Shown here piece by piece: positions 1 through 5,482 of a DNA stretch of 6,870 bases. The notes under the pieces are model-generated. The model was given only the letters and a program-made list of their open reading frames with translations. It was not told the origin of the DNA and searched no databases. A program made the position numbers and the translations under genes. The stretch's first letter is position 1, and each line of letters starts with the position of its first letter. The stretch is from DATFYI01 sp035315125 (GTDB lineage: Bacteria; Chloroflexota; Anaerolineae; Anaerolineales; Anaerolineaceae), in contig DATFYI010000170.1 in NCBI GenBank assembly GCA_035315125.1, forward strand, positions 1-6,870, in the 5' to 3' direction.

Positions 1-2
1 CC

Positions 3-737
3 GCCATTGCCCAATCGATCGCCATCGCCGCCCTGCCCACCTTTTCGGCGCAGGTGGCGCGCGGCCGGCCCGACCAGATGCGCACCTCGCTGGCGCTCAC
101 CCTGCGCGGTGTGCTGCTGCTGACCATCCCGGCCACCCTGGGCCTGATTTTGCTGCGTTTTCCGCTGGTGACCATGCTGTACCAGCGCGGCCTGTTTGAC
201 AGCCATTCCACCGAGCTGGTGGCTTGGGCTCTGTTATGGTACGCAACCGGTCTGGTGGGCCATTGTGTGGTCGAGATTGTGACGCGCGCCTTCTATGCCC
301 TGCGTGACACCAAAACGCCGGTCATCATCGGTGTGGCCGCCATGGCCTTGAACCTGGCCTTCAGCCTGATCTTTTCGAGCTGGTTTGCCAGCCTGGGCTG
401 GATGCCGCACGGCGGGCTGGCGTTAGCCAATTCCGTCGCCACCTTTTTGGAGATGGCCGGTTTGTTAATAGTCATCCACCGGCGCTTGGGTGGGCTGGAA
501 AGTCGCAGCATCTGGCTGGCAACCGGTCAGGCGGTTCTGGCAACAGCCGGTATGAGCGCAATGCTGCAGCTCTGGCTGAGCAGGATGCAGAACCAGAGCG
601 CACTCATCAACACCCTGGGCGCAGTAGCCCTGGGCGGAGTTACCTACGTGCTGCTGGTGCTGTTGCTGGGCGTCCCCGAAGTACGCCAGGGCCTCGGCCT
701 GCTGCGCTCGCTGATCGAAAAACGCAGCCAGGTCTGA
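3..737 (+). CDS. murJ: MurJ/MviN-type lipid II flippase, C-terminal part (5' end outside window)
   Basis: MurJ moves the peptidoglycan precursor lipid II across the cytoplasmic membrane (established for the MOP-superfamily MurJ/MviN family). The reading frame is open from the first bases of the window, so the gene starts upstream; a GTG at 54 is internal, since in-frame family-like sequence (AIAQSIAIAALPTFSAQ) precedes it. The 244 residues seen are about half of a usual 500-residue MurJ. Recognisable family blocks are LPTFSAQVARG (fragment residues 11-21), LYQRGLFDSHST (59-70) and the hallmark RAFYALRDTKTPV (95-107), followed by several hydrophobic helices. The protein ends in a short basic tail (EKRSQV) and TGA at 735-737. 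Four bases separate it from the convergent stop of the VTT gene on the other strand, and no terminator hairpin is visible between them. The family call is secure; the exact symbol rests on homology recognised by eye. Confidence 0.93.
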   Translation, partial: AIAQSIAIAALPTFSAQVARGRPDQMRTSLALTLRGVLLLTIPATLGLILLRFPLVTMLYQRGLFDSHSTELVAWALLWYATGLVGHCVVEIVTRAFYALRDTKTPVIIGVAAMALNLAFSLIFSSWFASLGWMPHGGLALANSVATFLEMAGLLIVIHRRLGGLESRSIWLATGQAVLATAGMSAMLQLWLSRMQNQSALINTLGAVALGGVTYVLLVLLLGVPEVRQGLGLLRSLIEKRSQV

Positions 738-741
738 TCCG

Positions 742-1371
742 TTATTTTAATGGCGGCATAAATTTGGCCAAACCCAGCAATCCGAACCCGCCAAAGGCAA
801 AAACCGCCGCCCCAGCGAAGTTCGTTACGGCGGCCGTCCAGATGTATAAAAACATCGGCACTTTGTAAACACCCGCCACCACGCTGAGAGCTTTCGGGCC
901 ATAGCCGGGCAGCAGGCGCGCACAGATCAAAAATACAGGCGAATTTACCGGTAGTTTTCCCAGCCCAAGCGGCAGCTTTTCTTTTTTCTCGACAAAGTTG
1001 GTCAATTTGTTGACCCCCGAGCCCAATTTATATTCTACGACGGCCGCCAGGGTATTGCCCACTCCGGCAACCAGGGTGGCGATCAAGGGCCCAAAAAGCG
1101 CTCCGATCAAAATTGTCAGCGGATCGGAGGGAATAAAGCTCAGGCCCAACAGCCCATACAACAATATTGCCAGCAGTACGCCCCACACACTGTCCTTTGC
1201 AATGAAGGCTTCGATTTGGGGCAGGTTTCTGGGAACAAAATAAATAATTGCCGCTATTACGATTATCGTAAAAACAAAAAAAAGTACGGTCTGGGTCTTA
1301 TTGTTCACAGACGATTTTTGCGTGTGTTCTTGTGGAGAGCGATCCCCAGCGGTGACTTCCTGCTCTTTCAT
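742..1371 (-). CDS. VTT-domain (TVP38/TMEM64, SNARE-associated/DedA-like) membrane protein, copy A
   Basis: An integral membrane protein of about 209 residues. A hydrophobic helix spans about residues 28-46. The VTT core follows, with FIPSDPLTILIGALFGP (79-95), a Gly-rich re-entrant-like stretch to about 117, a basic loop (NFVEKKEKLP, 125-134), ARLLPGYGPKALSVVAGVYK (151-170) and a final helix to about 200. Bacterial relatives are often loosely linked to phospholipid scrambling or polyprenyl-phosphate recycling; no specific substrate can be read here. It is about three-quarters identical by eye to the adjacent copy B. The start is uncertain. The frame stays open to an ATG at 1509, but the extra 46 residues match nothing in copy B. 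The ATG at 1371 is chosen, yet it overlaps a TATAAT box (1370-1375). The position homologous to copy B's ATG is ACG (1321-1323), and a GTG at 1306-1308 is a further candidate. The TAA stop is at 742-744. Confidence 0.88.
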   Translation of the reverse strand: MKEQEVTAGDRSPQEHTQKSSVNNKTQTVLFFVFTIIVIAAIIYFVPRNLPQIEAFIAKDSVWGVLLAILLYGLLGLSFIPSDPLTILIGALFGPLIATLVAGVGNTLAAVVEYKLGSGVNKLTNFVEKKEKLPLGLGKLPVNSPVFLICARLLPGYGPKALSVVAGVYKVPMFLYIWTAAVTNFAGAAVFAFGGFGLLGLAKFMPPLK

Positions 1372-1375
1372 TATA
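1370..1375 (-). promoter_or_regulatory. Possible -10 box (TATAAT) upstream of VTT copy A
   Basis: The minus strand reads TATAAT, a perfect sigma70-type -10 hexamer, at the same place relative to the gene as the TATAAT before copy B. The -35 candidate at 17-bp spacing (CCTACA, 1393-1398) is weak. The box shares bases with the chosen ATG of copy A, so either the promoter or that start codon is probably not used as drawn. Confidence 0.3.
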
Positions 1376-1386
1376 TCGGCTGATTC

Positions 1387-1732
1387 AGGTAATGTAGGTT
1401 CGCTTAAGTACCCCGAAGGAATATTACACCCACCACTCTTTTCCTCAATAGCGTTGGCGCGTTGCCAATGCAATCCACTCATCAAACTAACTAAAAAATT
1501 TACTCTCATTATCTCTCATATGTGCTGCTCCCCGCAGCATTTGCCGTTCCGGATGATCCGATTTTTACAAAAAATAATAGCCGATTTAAAGCATCCATAA
1601 TAAATGGCATCACTGGATCAGCCGGGTTTATCTCTGTTTCAGAGATTAGCAATTCAACTCATTCTATCACAGAGCATTATGCTGAATTGATTTTGCCCAT
1701 AAATTTCAAAAGCATGAAGGCTATGGTCACTT
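1387..1732. other. Non-coding stretch upstream of VTT copy A
   Basis: Short open frames occur on both strands, but none resembles a known protein, and the minus-strand extension of copy A (to 1509) has no counterpart in copy B. Visible structures are a dyad ATCTCTG-TTT-CAGAGAT at 1630-1646, the odd palindrome AGCATTATGCT at 1673-1683, and a degenerate copy of the downstream 18-bp repeat at 1404-1420. I see no tRNA, no terminator with a T-tract, and no insertion-sequence ends. Confidence 0.5.
1630..1646. repeat. Short inverted repeat, 7-bp arms
   Basis: ATCTCTG and CAGAGAT are perfectly complementary around a TTT centre; one mismatch outward, a further T-A pair is possible (1628/1648). No T-tract follows on either strand, so a terminator is unlikely. 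A protein-binding dyad or a chance palindrome is more plausible. Confidence 0.45.
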
Positions 1733-1786
1733 AAGTGCCACGAAGTGGTAAAGTACCACGCAGTGGTAAAGTGCCACGCAGTGGTA
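1733..1786. repeat. Three tandem 18-bp palindromic repeats
   Basis: Units lie at 1733-1750, 1751-1768 and 1769-1786, with consensus AAGTRCCACGMAGTGGTA. Unit 1 has GAAG where units 2 and 3 have GCAG, and unit 2 has TACC where the others have TGCC. Each unit contains the dyad CCAC-GCA-GTGG (GAA in unit 1). In unit 2 the dyad is a perfect TACCAC-GCA-GTGGTA. The array starts 43 bp beyond the stop of VTT copy B in that gene's reading direction. As RNA it would give three small hairpins separated by short T-rich spacers, so it could act as a 3'-end block or stabiliser, a protein-binding array, or a REP-like element. It is not a CRISPR: the units abut with no unique spacers. Confidence 0.85.
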
Positions 1787-1828
1787 TTGACTTCACCGCG
1801 CTTTTCCCCATACTCTACTCAAATCATC

Positions 1829-2404
1829 TTAATGGTGAAATAACTTGGCCAGGTCCACCAATCCGTATCCGCCAAAAGCGAAAATTGCCGCTCCAACAAA
1901 GGTGGGTATAGCGGTCGTCCAGATGTAGCGCGACATCGGCACCTTGTAAACGCCCGCCAATACGCTGACTGCTTTCGGCCCGTAGCCCGGGATCATGCGC
2001 GCAAAGATCAAAAATCCAGGTGAGTTCACCGGTAGTTTTCCCAACCCCCACGGCAGCTTTTCTTTTTTCTCAACAAAATTGGTCATCTTGTTTACCCGCG
2101 CCCCCAGATGGTATTCCACGACGGCCGCCAGGGTATTGCCCACACCGGCAATCAGGGTGGCGATCAAGGGCCCAAACAGCGCTCCGATCAGGATTGTCAG
2201 CGGCTCGGAGGGTATAAAGGTCAGGCCCAACAGCCCATACAATAATACCGCCACCAGCATGCCCCATAAACCGTTCGTTGCAATATAGGCTTCGATTTGG
2301 GGCAGGTTTCTGGGAACAAAATAAACAATTCCCACTATTATTAATATTGTTCCAACAAAAAAGAGTACGGTCTGGGACTTATCGTTCACAGATAATTTTT
2401 GCAT
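1829..2404 (-). CDS. VTT-domain (TVP38/TMEM64, SNARE-associated/DedA-like) membrane protein, copy B
   Basis: A 191-residue integral membrane protein, paralogous to copy A downstream of it. It has a first helix at about residues 11-30, then PRNLPQIEAY, the VTT block FIPSEPLTILIGALFGP (63-79) with AGVGNTLAAVVEYHLG (86-101), a basic loop NFVEKKEKLP (109-118), ARMIPGYGPKAVSVLAGVYK (135-154) and a closing helix with GAAIFAFGG (171-179). The family is membrane-embedded and is thought to act in lipid or carrier handling; the substrate cannot be told from this sequence. The ATG at 2404 is preceded by AGAAGAA, a modest Shine-Dalgarno-like stretch, and by a TATAAT box about 54 bp upstream; a TAG closes the frame further upstream, so this start is well supported. 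The final residues (LAKLFHH) diverge from copy A (LAKFMPPLK). The TAA stop is at 1829-1831. Confidence 0.9.
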   Translation of the reverse strand: MQKLSVNDKSQTVLFFVGTILIIVGIVYFVPRNLPQIEAYIATNGLWGMLVAVLLYGLLGLTFIPSEPLTILIGALFGPLIATLIAGVGNTLAAVVEYHLGARVNKMTNFVEKKEKLPWGLGKLPVNSPGFLIFARMIPGYGPKAVSVLAGVYKVPMSRYIWTTAIPTFVGAAIFAFGGYGLVDLAKLFHH

Positions 2405-2457
2405 GAGTTCTTCTGAAGATAGATTCGCAGCGGCGACTTCAGTCGTACAGCTTTCCT

Positions 2458-2463
2458 ATTATA
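2458..2463 (-). promoter_or_regulatory. Probable -10 box (TATAAT) for VTT copy B
   Basis: A perfect TATAAT on the minus strand lies 54 bp before the ATG at 2404, giving an expected leader of about 47 nt. The -35 is poor: CACGCA at 17 bp (2481-2486) or TTCACG at 19 bp. The 17-bp -35 position coincides with CACGCAGTGG (2477-2486, minus strand), a 10-mer shared with the 18-bp tandem repeats, so an activator or repressor site is conceivable. Confidence 0.4.
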
Positions 2464-2492
2464 ACGGCTGAAATCGCCACTGCGTGAAATTG

Positions 2493-2513
2493 GGCCCATA
2501 TTAATGATGGGCC
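2493..2513 (-). terminator. Possible weak terminator after the surface-protein gene
   Basis: GGCCCAT and ATGGGCC form a perfect 7-bp stem around a 7-nt loop (2500-2506), starting 6 bp past the TAG stop of the surface-protein gene. On the minus strand it is followed by CAATTTC, only a short T-run, so termination would be weak. Its place between that gene and the copy B promoter fits a transcript end. Confidence 0.4.
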
Positions 2514-2519
2514 GGCTGG

Positions 2520-4739
2520 CTATGGATATAGGAAATCGTAGGTGGCCGGAGCGCTGATGTTGCCGGCATTATCTTTCGCCACCACCCACAGATGATAAGT
2601 CGTTCCGCTGTCATGGACTTTGCCATCCAGGCTGTTGGTACCGGAGAATTTACCGGGTATGCCGCTTGGAGGATTACTGCCGTAATAATAGTAGTAACTG
2701 GCAATACCGCTGCCCACATCATGAGATGTCCAGTGAAACATGGGGTGATTGAGATTGTTCTTATAATAGGTTACTTGTATGGTTGGAGCATCCGGCGGGG
2801 TATTGTCGAATTTCAAGATAAAGGGCGTCGTGATGGTTTGATTTCCGGCATTATCCGCTACCATAATGCGCAGATAATACACACCCGTGCTGACCGGTTC
2901 CCCCGGCGGGGTAAAAGTGCTGCCAACCTGAAAAGTGAATGTGGTGCCGCTCGGGTCAGTGTCAAAGTAGACGTTGAAACCCGGTACCAACCCGCTGCTG
3001 GTGGTGGAATTGCCCGGGTCGGCTACCTGAGCCGGATTCCAGCTAAAGCTGGGGCTGTCCGCCGTGGTCGTCCAGGCGTTGTTTGGCGCGCCGGTCAGCT
3101 CGCTAACTTTCTTCACACCGTACGGGCCGACGTTATCGAATTTATACACGAACGGCGGGAACCAGTCTGAACGGTTAAGCGCCCAATCCACCGCTCGTAC
3201 TCTCAGGTAATAGGTGCCCGACGAGCCTATCAATGGGTCAAAATTCGGGCTGTTCTGGAAGGCGGAGGTCGAGTTGTTAGGGTTCGTGCTCCAGATTACG
3301 TCGTAGCCATACAAACCGGGCTTGAAACCGACCGGGTCATCCCCTCCGCTAAAAGAAAATTGCGGAGAATTTTGGTTGGTAAAGGGATCACCGTTGTTAT
3401 AACCGTAATTGGTCTCAGTTATGCTGGATATGTTATTCGGCTTGACCGTATCGTAATAAAAGGCAGCTTGATCATCCGTTGGTTCGTTATACGGATCATA
3501 GACATAGGTATCGTCTAAGGCAACCGTCCACCAGCCAGAAGCATTCCCAAGTTGGTCGATCGAATTGATGCGCAGATAGTAGGCGGTATTGGACTTCACC
3601 CCGGATGGATCATAGTTGGGCGAAGTAGTTGTGTGGACATACTTTGGATCGGTGCCGTTCGGATCCGGCCCCCAATAAACCTGATATTTTTGGACACCGC
3701 TGCATTGATATATTTGGTCGGGGTCAATACCATCGCTATTCGGCCCATAAGCTCGATAATCCCCTGATGGTATTAAAGAACCCACAAAATCACCACCGCC
3801 GTTCCAATTCCCCCAGCTAAAGTTGGGGTTGCCGGAGATATTTTGAATACCACGCAAGGCACCCTTTATCCCGGAAGGAGCATAGTAAACCGGTATGGGC
3901 GGGGTGATATCATACTTGAAAATAAAAACTGTACTCCAACCGGATGTGGTGTAGGTAACAGTATTACCGCTTTTAACAGCCCACAGTACCGAAATTCGCA
4001 AGTAATAGGCGCCGCAATCTGTTACCGCCGGTGGTGTAAAATCGATCGATTTAGCATCGTGCAAAATAGGGATGTAATTGGGTGGAACTACCGATGTAGA
4101 GGTTGGCGTATCGGTGGGAGTACCGGTGCCTGGTGGAGTTTCGCTGGAAACCGGCATAGTGCCGGTTGGATCCAATCCCCAATAATAATAGAATGCGAAC
4201 ATGCCCTTCGTTACTGGCAATAAAAAGACCGGGTTATTGACGTTCTTCTGCCAGGTGTTATTCTTGACTCCTTTGATTTCAGTGGCGCTGTTAATGCCGT
4301 TCGGCGTGCTGGTAGCAGCAGGAGCCGAGGTCGCGCAGCCGCTGCAAGAAGTTGGGGCGCTGGTTGGATAATTATATACATATTGGGTAGCTGCCCCGGT
4401 AGGGGTTGGGGTTTCCGTGGGTGTTTCAGTCTCGGTTGGGGTATCCGTAAAGGTCAGGGTAAATCCGGTCGGTGAAGGCCCAGGCGTATCGGAAGGAACC
4501 AGCGTATAACCCAGGGCCAAATAAGCCTGTTGTGTATCCGCGTTCGGCGTCCAAGTGGCCGGCAAAGCCGGGTACGTGGCTGTGGCTGATGGGATCACGA
4601 CCGTTGGAGGCAATTTTTGTGGCGGGAAAGGATTGATCGCAGTGTATGGGTTGGCAAACACAGACATGACCAACCCGCCCACCAGTAATATTGCCAGGAG
4701 TAAGATCACTGTGAGGATATCCCAAATGGATAATTTCAT
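2520..4739 (-). CDS. Membrane-anchored surface protein, Thr/Pro-rich stalk and about five Ig-like modules
   Basis: Not recognised as a named family. The 739 residues begin with MKLSIWD and a hydrophobic segment (about 7-27), a signal peptide or N-terminal anchor, so the rest is probably outside the cell. A Thr/Pro-rich stalk (about 84-146, with TETPTETPTPTG) contains a CSGC pair (132-135). Five beta-rich Ig/FN3-like modules follow, at about 150-280, 281-434, 435-539, 540-649 and 650-739. Most carry a W/F-rich strand, YYLR[IV] (244-249, 386-391, 509-513, 620-624), a D-x-x-x-N/AGN turn and an ending such as FKYDITPP or LKFDNTPP. No catalytic motif, sortase motif or C-terminal anchor is seen. 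Adhesion, carbohydrate binding or a structural surface role are possibilities only. AAAGGA (4750-4755) precedes the ATG by 10 nt, and a strong promoter lies at 4955-4982. The TAG stop is at 2520-2522. Confidence 0.9.
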   Translation of the reverse strand: MKLSIWDILTVILLLAILLVGGLVMSVFANPYTAINPFPPQKLPPTVVIPSATATYPALPATWTPNADTQQAYLALGYTLVPSDTPGPSPTGFTLTFTDTPTETETPTETPTPTGAATQYVYNYPTSAPTSCSGCATSAPAATSTPNGINSATEIKGVKNNTWQKNVNNPVFLLPVTKGMFAFYYYWGLDPTGTMPVSSETPPGTGTPTDTPTSTSVVPPNYIPILHDAKSIDFTPPAVTDCGAYYLRISVLWAVKSGNTVTYTTSGWSTVFIFKYDITPPIPVYYAPSGIKGALRGIQNISGNPNFSWGNWNGGGDFVGSLIPSGDYRAYGPNSDGIDPDQIYQCSGVQKYQVYWGPDPNGTDPKYVHTTTSPNYDPSGVKSNTAYYLRINSIDQLGNASGWWTVALDDTYVYDPYNEPTDDQAAFYYDTVKPNNISSITETNYGYNNGDPFTNQNSPQFSFSGGDDPVGFKPGLYGYDVIWSTNPNNSTSAFQNSPNFDPLIGSSGTYYLRVRAVDWALNRSDWFPPFVYKFDNVGPYGVKKVSELTGAPNNAWTTTADSPSFSWNPAQVADPGNSTTSSGLVPGFNVYFDTDPSGTTFTFQVGSTFTPPGEPVSTGVYYLRIMVADNAGNQTITTPFILKFDNTPPDAPTIQVTYYKNNLNHPMFHWTSHDVGSGIASYYYYYGSNPPSGIPGKFSGTNSLDGKVHDSGTTYHLWVVAKDNAGNISAPATYDFLYP
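4395..4490 (-). repeat. Low-complexity Thr/Pro/Glu-coding stretch (stalk)
   Basis: Residues about 84-115 of the surface protein are built from degenerate TPT/TET steps (TETETPTETPTPTG). The DNA is a run of short imperfect repeats, G-rich on the plus strand. Such stretches act as extended, often glycosylated, linkers in secreted proteins and tend to vary in length through slippage. Confidence 0.7.
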
Positions 4740-4749
4740 GACAAATCGA

Positions 4750-4755
4750 TCCTTT
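4750..4755 (-). promoter_or_regulatory. Ribosome binding site of the surface-protein gene
   Basis: AAAGGA on the minus strand lies 10 nt before the ATG at 4739, the clearest Shine-Dalgarno element in the window; it fixes the start. UCCU at 4772-4775 (minus) could pair with its AGGA. Confidence 0.6.
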
Positions 4756-4954
4756 CTTTCAACCTTGCTTTAGGAGGCAGCCAGCTTTCGCCAGAACTTG
4801 CTCCGACCTGCTAAAAATGGATGAGTGCTAAAAAAATTAAAAGAGCAAACCGATTAAACCAAAATACATTTCCCACCATATCATTAATAAGAAACGTTAA
4901 ATCAAACCCTTAAAACTGGCCTGTCTTGCGACCCAATACTACGCTTCTAATGTC

Positions 4955-4982
4955 AGTATATTCATCTTTTAACAACTGTCAA
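4955..4982 (-). promoter_or_regulatory. Sigma70-type promoter of the surface-protein gene
   Basis: The minus strand shows a perfect -35 TTGACA (4977-4982), a 16-bp spacer and -10 TATACT (4955-4960, five of six consensus bases). It points at the surface-protein gene with an expected start near 4948. It is the best promoter match I can find in the window. Confidence 0.65.
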
Positions 4983-5098
4983 GCGTCCTGAAGCAAAACA
5001 GACTTAACAATCCTGACAGGTGCAGCTTATTTCAGGTTATTACAAGTTTTATGCCACTTTAACAGGGGTTTTAATGCCGGTATCACCGCCAACTACAG

Positions 5099-5482
5099 CT
5101 ACAAGGTCAACAGGCACATCCCGGCAATACAATTCAGCTCATTTTCTTCGCAGTGCTTCACCACCATGTCCGACTCTGCCCCCGGCTGTATCCAGATATG
5201 GCGAATGCCCAGCTTGATGGCCTCATCCGCCACTAATCGGGTTTGCTCCGGTGGCACGACCGATACTACTCCCCCAACTTTTACCGGCAGACCAGCCAAG
5301 TTGGGATAACAGGGCTGGCCTTCTACCGTGCTTGCTGCAAAATTGATCGCATACACTTCATAACCGCTCGCCTTCAACTGGCGAAAGATTTTATTGCCAT
5401 ATTTATTTGGGTTACGTGAAACTCCAACAACAGCCAGACTGCGCTGCGCCAAAAAATCATTAATACCAGCTTGTGTCGTCAT
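5099..5482 (-). CDS. CoA-binding domain protein (CoA_binding_2, YccU-like)
   Basis: A 127-residue single-domain Rossmann-fold protein of the CoA_binding_2 family, related to the CoA-binding domain of succinyl-CoA synthetase alpha. Visible features are the first strand and nucleotide loop SLAVVGVSRNPNKYGNKI (15-32), a second strand YEVYAIN (41-47), EGQPCYPNLAGLP (54-66), the strand GVVSVVPPEQT (71-81) and IWIQPGAES (96-104) before the final strand ending in CLLTL. The length is normal for the family. It is cytoplasmic, binding CoA or a related nucleotide; the cellular role of these stand-alone proteins is poorly known. The ATG at 5482 is preceded by AGAGGA (5496-5501), a good Shine-Dalgarno at a rather long spacing of 13 nt. 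The TAG stop is at 5099-5101. It is divergent from the membrane PAS sensor and followed by the separately promoted surface-protein gene, so no operon is indicated. Confidence 0.92.
   Translation of the reverse strand: MTTQAGINDFLAQRSLAVVGVSRNPNKYGNKIFRQLKASGYEVYAINFAASTVEGQPCYPNLAGLPVKVGGVVSVVPPEQTRLVADEAIKLGIRHIWIQPGAESDMVVKHCEENELNCIAGMCLLTL

Larger units (their letters stand above)
4740..5098 (-). other. Intergenic leader region of the surface-protein gene
   Basis: No protein-like frame is visible. From the promoter at 4955-4982 the expected transcript starts near 4948, giving about 209 nt of untranslated leader. Near its 3' end the minus strand can form CUGGC-GAAA-GCUGG (4781-4794), flanked by GGAG (4801-4804) and CUCC (4773-4776), close to the ribosome binding site. 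I compared it from memory with cyclic-di-GMP and other common riboswitch cores and did not find their conserved segments. The part at 4983-5098 holds the end of the CoA-binding transcript; no clear terminator is seen there. Confidence 0.5.

Noticed and set aside
1372..1509. Upstream extension of VTT copy A to the ATG at 1509 (255-residue product)
   Set aside because: The added 46 residues resemble nothing, copy B has no such extension, and the homologous DNA before copy B contains an in-frame TAG. Kept only as an alternative start.
1522..1734. Plus-strand 70-codon open frame
   Set aside because: No recognisable family, no good ribosome site, and it ends at the edge of the repeat array; it looks like chance in a gap.
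1733..1786. CRISPR array
   Set aside because: The 18-bp units touch each other with no unique spacers, and no cas gene is present.
1787..1816. Plus-strand promoter TTGACT with TACTCT
   Set aside because: The -10 matches only about half the consensus and it would point into VTT copy B antisense; no gene follows on that strand.
2592..3170. Plus-strand 192-codon open frame opposite the surface-protein gene
   Set aside because: It lies wholly inside a clearly coding minus-strand gene and its translation shows no domain structure; a shadow of the codon bias.
4740..4811. Cyclic-di-GMP (GEMM-I) riboswitch in the leader
   Set aside because: A GAAA-capped stem and GGAGCAAG-like bases recall it, but the conserved core segments around the receptor (ACGCAAAGCC-type) are missing.
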